Origin: Schauerella fraxinea
Lineage (GTDB): Bacteria > Pseudomonadota > Gammaproteobacteria > Burkholderiales > Burkholderiaceae_B
Direction of reading: 5' to 3'
Assembly: GCA_030849965.1 (NCBI GenBank)
Contig: JAVDKL010000001.1
Span: 744,001-808,000 of the forward strand
DNA length: 64,000 bases
Below, piece by piece: positions 42,104 to 49,808 of this stretch. The notes beneath the pieces are model-generated. The model had not been told where the DNA came from. It searched no databases and saw only the letters and a program-made list of their open reading frames with translations. Positions within the stretch are counted from its first letter, which is position 1; each line of letters begins with the position of its first letter. The position numbers and the translations under genes were made by a program.

Positions 42104-43309
42104 CTACGACTTGAGCGGGAACACCGCATTCGTTTCGCGGAACGCTTCGGGCACGATGACCTTGATGTCGCCATCGACCACCTGCGTAAGCAACGGCTGC
42201 GCGCCGGTGTTCTGGCCATTCACGAACTTGGTGGGGCCATAAGGCATGAAGCTGTCGGCAAACGTGCTGGCGGCGAGCGCTTCGGTAATCGCGCCGCGGT
42301 CGCTGGATTTCGCCCGTTCGATCGCATCGGCCAGAACCTGCACAGCCGTATACGCCATAAACACTTCATAACTGAAGAAAGCGCCCTTCTCTTCCACACG
42401 CTTTTTCAGCGGTGCGATGCGGGCATCCTTCGGATTGAACCAGTGGTTGCAATCGATGATGCCGTTGGCAATCTCAGGAAACTCTTTCAGGAATTTGTAG
42501 CTCGACGCCGCGCCGCCCAGTACCGAATAGATGGCCTTGGGGGCCACCTTCTGCTGCTTCATCGCGCGCAACAGCAAGGCATATTCGTTGTAGTAGTTGG
42601 CAGGGATGACGATATCCGGATTCACCGATCGCATGCGCAACACGATATTGTTGAAGTCGCGCGTCGGGTTCGGATGCTTGACCACTTCCTTGATCTCAAA
42701 GCCCAGCGGCGGCAACGCCTTGCTGAGCAGATCGGCAGTGCCGGAACCGAAAAGCGATTCTTCGTGCACGATCATCACCGTCTTGGCGGGCGAGCCCGCC
42801 GCCTTGTTCAATGCCACGAGATCGTTGACGGCGCGTTCCGTACATGTGCGATAACCGGGCCCGAAGCGAAACGTATTTTTCAGTCCGCGCTCGACGATCT
42901 GATCGGCCACGCCCACGTCCACCACATGCGGCAGATCGTATTTGGCGGCGGTCTGCGTGGTGGCCAGACAGATCGCCGATCCGAAGGCGCCAACGATAGC
43001 CGACACGCCGGCTTCGTTGAGCTTTTCCACTTCGGCCGAACCGGCTTCGGGACGCGACTGCGCATCGCCCAGCACCGCTTCGAGCTTGGCGCCGCCCATC
43101 GACTTGATGCCGCCGGCGGCATTGATGTCTTCGATCGCCAACAAGGCGCCCAACCGGCACTGCTGGCCGGAGTAGGCCAAGGCGCCCGTCACCGGGTGCA
43201 GCACACCCACTTTGATCGCCGGAGCGGATTGCGCACGCAAGCTCCACGGTGCGGCCAACACGGCCGCCGCGGCTGCGGATTGACGAATAAAAGTACGACG
43301 AGTGCTCAT
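42104..43309 (-). CDS. Liv-type ABC transporter substrate-binding protein
   Basis: This 401-residue periplasmic receptor has a signal peptide beginning MSTRRTFIRQSAAAAAVLAAPW (twin arginines) and cleaved around LRAQSAP. The mature start IKVGVLHPVTGALAYSGQQCRLGA is typical of LivK/AmiC-type receptors. The ATG at 43309 is chosen over a start at 43336 because it places the signal correctly. It determines substrate choice for the operon's importer; ligand prediction would need structure. It lies 23 bases downstream of the gntR stop. Confidence 0.92.
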   Translation of the reverse strand: MSTRRTFIRQSAAAAAVLAAPWSLRAQSAPAIKVGVLHPVTGALAYSGQQCRLGALLAIEDINAAGGIKSMGGAKLEAVLGDAQSRPEAGSAEVEKLNEAGVSAIVGAFGSAICLATTQTAAKYDLPHVVDVGVADQIVERGLKNTFRFGPGYRTCTERAVNDLVALNKAAGSPAKTVMIVHEESLFGSGTADLLSKALPPLGFEIKEVVKHPNPTRDFNNIVLRMRSVNPDIVIPANYYNEYALLLRAMKQQKVAPKAIYSVLGGAASSYKFLKEFPEIANGIIDCNHWFNPKDARIAPLKKRVEEKGAFFSYEVFMAYTAVQVLADAIERAKSSDRGAITEALAASTFADSFMPYGPTKFVNGQNTGAQPLLTQVVDGDIKVIVPEAFRETNAVFPLKS

Positions 43310-43332
43310 GAAGGGAAGCTCCGATAAGGACG

Positions 43333-44136
43333 TCAATGGAACTGGGCCGACAGCTCTTCGCTGACCCAGACACGCGCATCGATACTGCCGATGCGCGAAA
43401 GTTGGAGTTGATATTGATAACGATCGGGCCGATAAAGCCCTTGCAGCAACTGCACCGGCCGCTCGAGCGTGTCGAACACCACCCGAGTGACCGACAGCAA
43501 AGCGGACCCCACCGCCACATCCAATTCGCGCGCGACGACAGCGTCGGCCAACTTGGCGGAGATGGATTGCGTGGCCGCGCCCAACTCCACACCGGCCTCT
43601 TCGAGCAGCATCAACAGCGGCTTATGCTGCAGTTCGGCGTGATCGAACGTGGCCAGGGACGCGGGTACGTAGGTAGTAATGAACGACAGCGGGCCATCAT
43701 CGGTGCTGCGCACGCGAATCGCTTTGAGCACCTCGCTGCGCGACGCCAGTCGCAATGCCTCGGACACTTGCGGCGTGGCCGAGACCACTGCGCTTTCGAG
43801 CACGCGCACACTGGTGCGCAAGCCCATATTGACGATGTTCTCCAGCAAGCCGGTGAGATTGGCCTTCTGGTGGCGCGGCGGCGCAGGATGCGATTTGGGT
43901 GTGGGCGCAGACGTGGACGGATGCACGGGATGCGTGCCCCGGCCCGGGCGGCGCGACACGAGCCCATCCGCCACCAGCATTTCCATCGCTTTTCGAATCG
44001 TGATGCGCGCCACATTGAACTGGCCGGCCAACACGTGTTCGCCGGGCACACCCAGGTCGAACCGACCCTCCTGCAGCTGTTCGCGCAGGATCAGGTAGAT
44101 CTGATGGTATTTCGGCAATGGCATCGTGGCTCGCAT
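43333..44136 (-). CDS. GntR/HutC-family regulator (UTRA domain)
   Basis: This 267-residue regulator has an N-terminal GntR winged helix (PLPKYHQIYLILREQL, FNVARITIRKAMEMLVADGLVSRRPGRGT) and a C-terminal UTRA effector domain from about residue 100 with TTYVPASLA and SVTRVVFDTLERP. It is the first gene of the Liv-hydratase-Hyu operon and is presumably autoregulatory, derepressed by the imported compound or a metabolite. The frame opens with TTG at 44148; ATG codons at 44136 and 44124 are both plausible starts. Palindromes lie just upstream. Confidence 0.9.
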   Translation of the reverse strand: MRATMPLPKYHQIYLILREQLQEGRFDLGVPGEHVLAGQFNVARITIRKAMEMLVADGLVSRRPGRGTHPVHPSTSAPTPKSHPAPPRHQKANLTGLLENIVNMGLRTSVRVLESAVVSATPQVSEALRLASRSEVLKAIRVRSTDDGPLSFITTYVPASLATFDHAELQHKPLLMLLEEAGVELGAATQSISAKLADAVVARELDVAVGSALLSVTRVVFDTLERPVQLLQGLYRPDRYQYQLQLSRIGSIDARVWVSEELSAQFH

Positions 44137-44148
44137 GGGAAGCCACAA

Positions 44149-44200
44149 TAGGAGTGTCCTAATGTACCGTCAATAGAACAAATAGGAATGCGGGTTGTTC
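44149..44200. promoter_or_regulatory. Two candidate GntR operator palindromes
   Basis: TAGGA-GTG-TCCTA is a perfect palindrome at 44149-44161, and GAACAA-N13-TTGTTC an inverted repeat at 44176-44200. Both sit directly upstream of the gntR start in the only non-coding gap before the 13-gene operon. GntR/HutC proteins bind short palindromes near their own promoters. Assignment is by position only. Confidence 0.45.
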
Positions 44201-44279
44201 CATCGGGAAAACACCTATCGGATCGACGCGCGGGACAGCTCCCGACGCGGCCAACTTCAAGCGAGGCGGTCCCTGCCGA

Positions 44280-44762
44280 TCAATCTTTGCCGTTCAACTG
44301 CCGCCACTGCTGGAAAAGGATGGCAGCGACCGTGATCGCGATCATGGTGTAGCCCACCGGGGTCTGCCAGTGGAAGGTGTCGGGTGGGGTCATGCTCACG
44401 AAGAAACCCGCCGCAACCACAAATAGCATGATGGCGATTGCCACCAACACCACACGCACCACGCCTATTGCGACGCGGTACCACGGCACCATCCAATGAT
44501 GCTTCGCAAACTCCCGGCGGTACGCGGGCAGCGCCGCAAGCACTAATGCAATCACCATAAGCACTAGCGGGATGCCAAACAGCGCGAGTGCGGGCTCGGC
44601 TTCGGCACCGTCTTCGCCCGGCGGATACCATACCTGTATCCATAGATCGTTCATCAGTATCTGACTGCCCCAGATTACGGCGATCGGCAGAACGGGGAAA
44701 ATCGCAATATTGGCAGTTACGTTGCCAACGGACCGATACCAAGAAACGTGCTCGACAGTCAC
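44280..44762 (-). CDS. Small four-span membrane protein of unknown function
   Basis: I do not recognise this 160-residue protein. Hydrophobic spans are visible near residues 18-37, 62-82, 98-120 and 137-152, with a short acidic loop GEDGAEAEPAL between the first two. It starts with a GTG. It stands alone between the GntR regulator and a DOPA-dioxygenase-like gene with no operon partner. Coding reality is supported by the clean alternation of spans and loops. Confidence 0.65.
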   Translation of the reverse strand: MTVEHVSWYRSVGNVTANIAIFPVLPIAVIWGSQILMNDLWIQVWYPPGEDGAEAEPALALFGIPLVLMVIALVLAALPAYRREFAKHHWMVPWYRVAIGVVRVVLVAIAIMLFVVAAGFFVSMTPPDTFHWQTPVGYTMIAITVAAILFQQWRQLNGKD

Positions 44763-44834
44763 CCTGTAAGCCCAATCAGATTAGTAGGGTCTGAATGTAA
44801 ACAGGGGATCAGTCTGAATCAATACTGATCGCGC

Positions 44835-45188
44835 TCAGTTACCAAAAACACCCAGATTGAGCGCGTAACTCCGCCCGATCCAAACGGCACGATCCCGGTG
44901 ATCCCGCAGCGAATCGCCCGTGTTGGGATGCATGAACACATCGAAACCGTCGCGATTAAGCGTCAGCCACGTCAAAACGGCGGCGAGACGGTCGGGCGTG
45001 AAAGCGACCTGATAACTCCATTGCGGATGCGGTCCCACCGGGCGTTCATGGAAGCGCCCCATCTCGATCATGTTGCCAAGCGCTGCCATGATGCGATCAC
45101 GCAATGCAAACGCACCATCGCGCGTGGTCGCATCGAAATAGACGTGCGCGTGCCAACTGGTGACTTCTAAGGGATCGGAATGGGTCAT
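44835..45188 (-). CDS. DOPA 4,5-dioxygenase family protein
   Basis: This 117-residue protein matches the small DOPA 4,5-dioxygenase-like family. The metal-binding histidines are in SWHAHVYFDATTRD near the start and in VFMHPNTGDSLRDHRDRA near the C-terminus, with HPQWSYQVAF between. Members open catechol-type rings or remain uncharacterised in bacteria. It stands downstream of the yciH gene in the same direction; no aromatic pathway genes are adjacent. Confidence 0.88.
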   Translation of the reverse strand: MTHSDPLEVTSWHAHVYFDATTRDGAFALRDRIMAALGNMIEMGRFHERPVGPHPQWSYQVAFTPDRLAAVLTWLTLNRDGFDVFMHPNTGDSLRDHRDRAVWIGRSYALNLGVFGN

Positions 45189-45273
45189 CTTAAATCCGTG
45201 GTTTTTTCACTTTCGATCAAGTGGCGTGTGGGGTCAGCCGGCTTGACGACTTCGGTCAATGGGCATGTGGCCG

Positions 45274-45636
45274 TCAGCCGCCAGCACGCTTGGCGCGGTG
45301 CCCCTGCGCGTTGAGCAATTCGACGATCTTGTCGCAATGATCGCCCTGCACCTCGATCACGCCATCCTTTACCGTGCCGCCGGATCCGCAGGCCGTTCGC
45401 AACTGTTTGCCCAGCACGGCGAGCGCGATCGGATCCAATGCGACGCCACGAACGAGCGTGACGCTCTTTCCGCCGCGGCCTTTGGATTCGCGCGAAACGC
45501 GCACCGGGCCATTGCCCACGGGCGCCGACTGGGCCTGCACTTTGCAAGTGCATTCAGACACCGGCTTGCGGCAGTCGGGACACATGCGCCCCGTCTCAGT
45601 CGAATAAACCAGACCGCCTTTTGAACTGCTTTTCAT
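45274..45636 (-). CDS. yciH: SUI1/YciH-type translation initiation factor
   Basis: This 120-residue protein has an N-terminal zinc-ribbon-like pair (CPDCRKPVSECTCK) and a C-terminal SUI1 domain with GRGGKSVTLVRGV, LRTACGSGGTVKDGVIEVQGDH and the final GHRAKRAGG. It resembles eIF1 and E. coli YciH, which influences start-codon fidelity under stress. The ATG at 45636 (MKSSSKGGLVYST) is the usual start; the frame's upstream part is ignored. Confidence 0.93.
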   Translation of the reverse strand: MKSSSKGGLVYSTETGRMCPDCRKPVSECTCKVQAQSAPVGNGPVRVSRESKGRGGKSVTLVRGVALDPIALAVLGKQLRTACGSGGTVKDGVIEVQGDHCDKIVELLNAQGHRAKRAGG

Positions 45637-45690
45637 GAGTAGGAATGATGTCGGGATAATGATTGGCGACGTTCGCCATCGGCACGGCAC

Positions 45691-45762
45691 GGGTCGGCTT
45701 GGCTCGGGTCGGCTTGGCTCGGGTCGGCTCGAATCGTGTCGGCTCGAATCGTGTCGGATCGG
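45691..45762. repeat. 15-bp tandem repeat, about 4.8 copies
   Basis: Units start at 45691, 45706, 45721, 45736 and 45751. The first two are identical (GGGTCGGCTTGGCTC). The next two share the core G(G/T)GTCGGCTCGAATC, and the fifth is partial. The array lies between the yciH start and the stop of the methyltransferase gene. A clean 15-base period with graded divergence indicates slippage expansion. No protein is encoded with confidence. Confidence 0.9.
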
Positions 45763-45770
45763 CTAACGAT

Positions 45771-46430
45771 TCAATTGCCGGCGGCCAGCTTGTACACCAG
45801 GGTATCGAGTTGCTTGAGCCCACGTTCGGCAAACTTTGGCTCCTTATCCAGGATATCGCGACGGCTCAGTAACGTGGCAGTCGAATGGCCGACGAACAAG
45901 CGTTGCACCTCATCGTCGCCCACCGAAAACGGCGGACCCGGCATTTGCGTTTGCGGATAATCGAGGGTGAGCAACAGCCCACGATAATCGCGCGCCAGCT
46001 TGCCGTACACATGCGCGGCATATCGGGCACGCATCTCCTCAGGCAACGCCACCAGTGCCGCGCGATCGTACGCACCCAGGCACCCGCCCAGCACAGCGTC
46101 GTCCAGCGCAAAGATATCACCGCAGATGATCTCAATATTGCCGGCGCGGTAATGACTCCCCACAGCCGACGGCGTGATCACAGGATCGAGCGCGTTTTCC
46201 GAGAAAAACTGCTGAACGGCGACTTCGGCCAGCTCGACGCCCAGCACCTGATGACCTTGCTCGGCCAACCAGATCATATCCAGGGATTTGCCGCAGAGCG
46301 GCACCAGGACTTTGCTGCCAGCGGGCAAGGCCAGCGTGGGCCAGTACTTCTGCAGGAGCGGCGTCACGCGCTGCTGATGAAAATGCGTCGCGCCCTCTTC
46401 CCAACGCGCCAACCAAAAATCTGCGTCCAT
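45771..46430 (-). CDS. tpm: Thiopurine S-methyltransferase
   Basis: This 219-residue SAM-dependent methyltransferase matches bacterial TPMT in length and opening ([19 protein letters not shown]). SAM-binding motif [28 protein letters not shown] covers about 40-67, with the later stretch [20 protein letters not shown]. In bacteria TPMT methylates selenium and tellurium oxyanions as well as thiols. The ATG at 46430 fits the family; the longer frame is not needed. It lies 47 bases downstream of slyX on the same strand. Confidence 0.94.
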   Translation of the reverse strand: MDADFWLARWEEGATHFHQQRVTPLLQKYWPTLALPAGSKVLVPLCGKSLDMIWLAEQGHQVLGVELAEVAVQQFFSENALDPVITPSAVGSHYRAGNIEIICGDIFALDDAVLGGCLGAYDRAALVALPEEMRARYAAHVYGKLARDYRGLLLTLDYPQTQMPGPPFSVGDDEVQRLFVGHSTATLLSRRDILDKEPKFAERGLKQLDTLVYKLAAGN

Positions 46431-46477
46431 GCTTAGTTCCTTAAACTGGTGTGTACACCAAGCGCCACCTGCCACGC

Positions 46478-46693
46478 TCAATAATGCGGTGGCATATCGT
46501 CACGCAAGCTGCGGAACGTGCTGCCGCCCTCGGGGATCTGATCGCGCAAGGTCGATAGCTCACGGCCGAGGTGCTCGATCTGCTGTTGTTGACGAAAAAT
46601 GGTCTGGTTGAGCTGTTCCAGCAGATCGTCGGCGTAGCTCGCCTTGATCTCCAGCACCATCAGCCGATGTTCGATGTCTTTTTGGGTGTCCAT
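46478..46693 (-). CDS. slyX: SlyX family protein
   Basis: This 71-residue protein is nearly all coiled coil (residues 5-45: [41 protein letters not shown]), ending with the conserved PPHY C-terminus. This is the SlyX signature. Function is not established in any organism. The ATG at 46693 gives the standard MDTQKDIE start; the longer frame from 46804 does not belong. Confidence 0.92.
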   Translation of the reverse strand: MDTQKDIEHRLMVLEIKASYADDLLEQLNQTIFRQQQQIEHLGRELSTLRDQIPEGGSTFRSLRDDMPPHY

Positions 46694-46831
46694 GAGCGTA
46701 TTAGACCCGAAATCAAACATTTTCCAGCGCGGCTGTCGATTTTTGTCGCACCCATTCGTCGTCATGATGAAGGACGCCGATCCACGCGTTCTACGCTCGT
46801 TCACCTACCTGCGCTCTTGGAGACCTGTCAT

Positions 46832-47314
46832 ATGAACACCTCGACCTCGCCAGACAACGTTACCTATTCCCCGACCACGCTGACGCCGCACCTGGTGTGC
46901 GCGGACGCGCTCGGCGCCATCGACTTCTACAAGCGCGCGCTTGGCGCCACTGAACTGATGCGGCTGATGATGCCGGATGGCAAGACGCTCATGCATGCCT
47001 CATTGAAAGTGGGCGATTCGATGCTGATGCTGATGGAAGAGAATCCCCAATGGGAAATGCTGGGGCCGATCGCGCTGAAGGGATCGCCGGTTGTCATCCA
47101 TATGGCCGTGCCCGATGTGGATGCGGCCGTCAAAACGGCAGCGGACGCGGGCGCGACGGTGACGATGCCGCCCACGGACATGTTCTGGGGCGAGCGATAC
47201 GGTCAGATCAAGGATCCCTTCGGCCATACGTGGTCGATGGGGACGGTCATTCGTAAGATGACGATGGCGGAGATCCAGGAGGCTGCCCGGAACGCGCCCC
47301 CCTGCGGCGGCTGA
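46832..47314 (+). CDS. VOC/PhnB-like glyoxalase-fold protein
   Basis: This 160-residue PhnB-type protein of the vicinal-oxygen-chelate superfamily has TLTPHLVCADALGAIDFYKRALGA and PVVIHMAVPDVDAAVKTAADAGATV. The metal/substrate region MFWGERYGQIKDPFGHTWSMGT is near the end. No specific substrate can be assigned. The start at 46832 directly precedes MNTSTSP; the longer upstream frame overlaps slyX antisense and is rejected. A 13-bp tandem repeat overlaps its stop codon. Confidence 0.88.
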   Translation: MNTSTSPDNVTYSPTTLTPHLVCADALGAIDFYKRALGATELMRLMMPDGKTLMHASLKVGDSMLMLMEENPQWEMLGPIALKGSPVVIHMAVPDVDAAVKTAADAGATVTMPPTDMFWGERYGQIKDPFGHTWSMGTVIRKMTMAEIQEAARNAPPCGG

Positions 47315-47385
47315 TACGGGCGGCTGATACGGGCCGCTTGTCCGGACCGCAACGATAAGCGGCTGATACGGGCCGTTGATACGGG
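47308..47385. repeat. 13-bp repeats (CGGCTGATACGGG family)
   Basis: Two perfect tandem copies of CGGCTGATACGGG occupy 47308-47333 and run across the stop codon of the VOC gene. A third exact copy is at 47360-47372 and a close variant at 47374-47385. This is local duplication in a GC-rich intergenic segment, with no coding content. Confidence 0.88.
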
Positions 47386-47396
47386 CAGCCCGTATC
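47378..47396. other. Near-perfect palindrome in the repeat tract
   Basis: GATACGGGC-A-GCCCGTATC has 9-base arms around one base. It overlaps the last 13-bp repeat copy between the convergent VOC and glutathione transferase genes. It may act as a bidirectional transcript-end structure, although no T-run follows, or as a protein site. Confidence 0.55.
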
Positions 47397-47458
47397 GGCA
47401 AGCGTATTTGAACAGCGATGCCGCCCCTCGGTCGAGCCGATGGTGGCTGCAGGCTGCG

Positions 47459-48157
47459 TCAAGCCGGAATCGTCAATCCTTTCACCACAGCCGGACGGGC
47501 CACGAAGGCTTCCAGCACGCGGGCGATGTTCTTGAAGTCGTCAAAGCCGACCAATTCGCCCGCGCCGTAAAAACCGTTCAAATTGCGCACCCAAGGCCAG
47601 ATGGCGATATCGGCGATCGTGTATTCATCGCCCATGATCCAATTGCGGCCTTCCAGGCGCTTATCCAGCACGGCCAGCAGCCGCTTGGATTCCGCCACGT
47701 AGCGATCGCGCGGACGCTTATCGTCATAATCCTTGCCGGCGAACTTATGGAAGAAGCCGAGCTGCCCAAACATCGGGCCCACGCCACCGATCTGGAACAT
47801 GATCCACTGCAGCGTTTCATATCGGCCGGCAGCATCCTGCGGAATCAACTTGCCGGTTTTCTCGGCCAGATACATCAGTATTGCACCCGATTCGAATAAG
47901 CCCAGTGGCTTGCCGCCCGGACCATCGGGATCCAGCATCGCGGGAATCTTGTTATTGGGATTGAGCGACAAAAACTCAGGCGTCATTTGATCCTGCGTAT
48001 CGAAATTCACCCGATGCGGCTCATACGGCAACCCCAGTTCTTCGAGCGCGATCGATACCTTCACACCGTTTGGGGTGGGTAAGGAATAGAGCTGAATACG
48101 ATCGGGATGCTGGGCGGGCCATTTTTTAGTGATCGGAAAGCCGGATAGGTCGGTCAT
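47459..48157 (-). CDS. Glutathione S-transferase, YghU/YfcG-like
   Basis: This 232-residue GST has a thioredoxin-like N-domain (RIQLYSLPTPNGVKVSIALEELGLPYE, NPNNKIPAMLDP, LFESGAILMYLAEKTG) and a helical C-domain (about 100-232). The NGxK site and cis-Pro/ESGA pocket match the Nu-class YghU/YfcG group, which have disulfide-bond oxidoreductase activity with glutathione. The ATG at 48157 gives MTDLSGFPITKKWPAQHPD; the longer frame covers the upstream tandem repeat and is rejected. Confidence 0.92.
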   Translation of the reverse strand: MTDLSGFPITKKWPAQHPDRIQLYSLPTPNGVKVSIALEELGLPYEPHRVNFDTQDQMTPEFLSLNPNNKIPAMLDPDGPGGKPLGLFESGAILMYLAEKTGKLIPQDAAGRYETLQWIMFQIGGVGPMFGQLGFFHKFAGKDYDDKRPRDRYVAESKRLLAVLDKRLEGRNWIMGDEYTIADIAIWPWVRNLNGFYGAGELVGFDDFKNIARVLEAFVARPAVVKGLTIPA

Positions 48158-48188
48158 GCTGATTCCTTGGTAAGGTTGCCGTCGCGTT

Positions 48189-48280
48189 ATCGAAGCTGAG
48201 TGATGGCAGTTGAGTGATCGAGGCTGAGTGATGGCAGTGAATGAGTCGAGGCTGAGCGACGAAAGCGGATTGATCGAAGT
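48189..48280. repeat. 28-bp tandem repeat, about 3.3 copies
   Basis: Units begin at 48189, 48217, 48245 and 48273, exactly 28 bases apart. Each opens with (A/G)TCGA(A/G)GCTGAG-like sequence and diverges progressively. The array is immediately upstream of the glutathione transferase start, in its promoter region. Units are contiguous with no spacers, so it is not a CRISPR array. Confidence 0.85.
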
Positions 48281-48341
48281 GGAATGTCTGAGTTTGCAAA
48301 GCGCACGACGGCAACGCACTGCGCGCAGCCCTGCCGGCGCC

Positions 48342-49646
48342 CTACACCGCTGCCGCCAACAATACCGCCGCATGCAGGATCACGCCGATCAACCCGCCCA
48401 CCAGCGTGCCGTTGAAACGGATGTATTGCAGATCCCGGCCCACACTGAGTTCGAGCTCGTGGACCAACTGGCGTTCGTCCCAGTTCTTGACGGTTTTAGC
48501 GATGTGATCGGTCACACCATCTCGCAGGCTATCGGTCATGCTGCGCGCGCTGGTCAGTAGATGATCGTTGAGCGCGTCGCGCAGCGCGGGATCGCTGGCA
48601 ATCTTCTGGCCCATCGCCAAGCACGCGCTTTCGAGATGCTTGGCGAGGATCGAGTTTTCGGCCGCCAGGTCGCGACGCAGCGCGGCATGAATGTCGTCCC
48701 ACAATCCTTGCACGAACTCCTGCACCTTGGGATGCGCGATCAAGCGCTGCTTGAGCGTTTCGACCTGCTCGGCAACGGCGGGATCGGAGCGCAGGCGTTC
48801 GATATAGTCGATCACCCACTGTTCGTAATCCCGGCGCACGGGATGATCGGGTTGGGAAAGCACCTCTTGCAGCTCATCCAGGAGCGCGCGGGCGAGCTTG
48901 TCGGCCATGCTGTCGGCAATGTCGTCCACGGATGACACCAGATTCAGCGTGGTCACGATACGGGGCCATTCTTTTTTGGCGAATTTGACCATCAGCCCCG
49001 ACGCTCTCTCTTTCACGTCGTCTTGCGCCAGGTAGCCGCCGAGCCGCTCGAGCGCGGCATCGAGCAATTTCTGATGGCGGCCATCCCGCGTGAGGAGCGT
49101 GAACACCTCGCCGGCCGTTTGCGCCGCGTTCCAGCGCCTGAGATTGGTGATCGCAAAGTCCTGGATCACCCGCCGCACCGCGTGCTCGTCCAGCAGATCG
49201 AGCGATTGCAAGGCCACCTTCCGCATGCCCTGCACGAGCTGCCGGGTTTGCGCCGGCTGCACGAGCCAATCGCCCAGGCGCTTGGCCGGGTCGAGCGATT
49301 TCAGCTTTGCCAGCAGGGTTTCGGGTTCGAGAAAATGATCGCGCACGAAAATCGCCAGGTTGTCGGCGATCCGGGCTTTGTTATTGGGAATGATGGCAGT
49401 ATGGGGAATGGGCAGATGCAGCGGGTGGCGAAAAAGCGCCACCACGGCAAACCAGTCGGCCAGCGCACCCACGGTGGCGGCTTCGCAAAATGCCCTCACC
49501 CAGGCCCAGACGCCCTGTGCACCCATGGCATGGCTGAGCACAAAGCCGGCAATCATCGCGATGAGCAATGCCAGCGCACCGCGCTTCATGCGTTTGAGCT
49601 GCGCCGCGCGAGGATCGGCGGCGCTGGGGTCGGCAGGTCGTACCAT
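48342..49646 (-). CDS. DUF445 family membrane protein
   Basis: This 434-residue protein has two N-terminal spans (about 22-75, with GALALLIAMIAGFVLSHAMG and WVRAFCEAATVGALADWFAVVALFRHPLHLPIPHTAIIP), a long helical middle and a C-terminal span (LVGGLIGVILHAAVLLAAAV). The ALADWFAVVALFRHP motif and terminal glycine-rich span define DUF445. The molecular role is unknown; it is probably an inner-membrane scaffold. The ATG at 49646 is chosen, as the longer frame has a low-complexity N-terminus. Confidence 0.9.
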   Translation of the reverse strand: MVRPADPSAADPRAAQLKRMKRGALALLIAMIAGFVLSHAMGAQGVWAWVRAFCEAATVGALADWFAVVALFRHPLHLPIPHTAIIPNNKARIADNLAIFVRDHFLEPETLLAKLKSLDPAKRLGDWLVQPAQTRQLVQGMRKVALQSLDLLDEHAVRRVIQDFAITNLRRWNAAQTAGEVFTLLTRDGRHQKLLDAALERLGGYLAQDDVKERASGLMVKFAKKEWPRIVTTLNLVSSVDDIADSMADKLARALLDELQEVLSQPDHPVRRDYEQWVIDYIERLRSDPAVAEQVETLKQRLIAHPKVQEFVQGLWDDIHAALRRDLAAENSILAKHLESACLAMGQKIASDPALRDALNDHLLTSARSMTDSLRDGVTDHIAKTVKNWDERQLVHELELSVGRDLQYIRFNGTLVGGLIGVILHAAVLLAAAV

Positions 49647-49773
49647 CGTCAGCCTTGTATTCCGGAGCTGCCATGATACGACTGCCGGCCGCAATGTCTG
49701 CAACGGCCCGTATCCAGTCCGCTCAGGCGCCGTTACAACGGATCGACCGAGCGGCACCGGGCCATTGACCCGG

Positions 49774-49808
49774 GCCGCTTGGTACGTGCCGCTTGGTACG
49801 TGCCGCTT
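49774..49808. repeat. 14-bp tandem repeat, 2.5 copies
   Basis: GCCGCTTGGTACGT is repeated exactly at 49774-49787 and 49788-49801, with half a third copy to 49808 that reaches the stop codon of the YncE-like gene. It is the fourth short array within 4.2 kb. Confidence 0.88.

Noticed and set aside
41246-43327. 693-codon open frame on the plus strand opposite the first Liv operon
   Set aside because: It lies wholly antisense to livM, livH and the receptor gene, is rich in His, Gln and Arg as expected for a reverse-frame shadow of GC-rich genes, and shows no domain.
48189-48280. CRISPR array
   Set aside because: The 28-bp units are contiguous without spacers and diverge steadily, so this is a tandem repeat; no cas genes are present.
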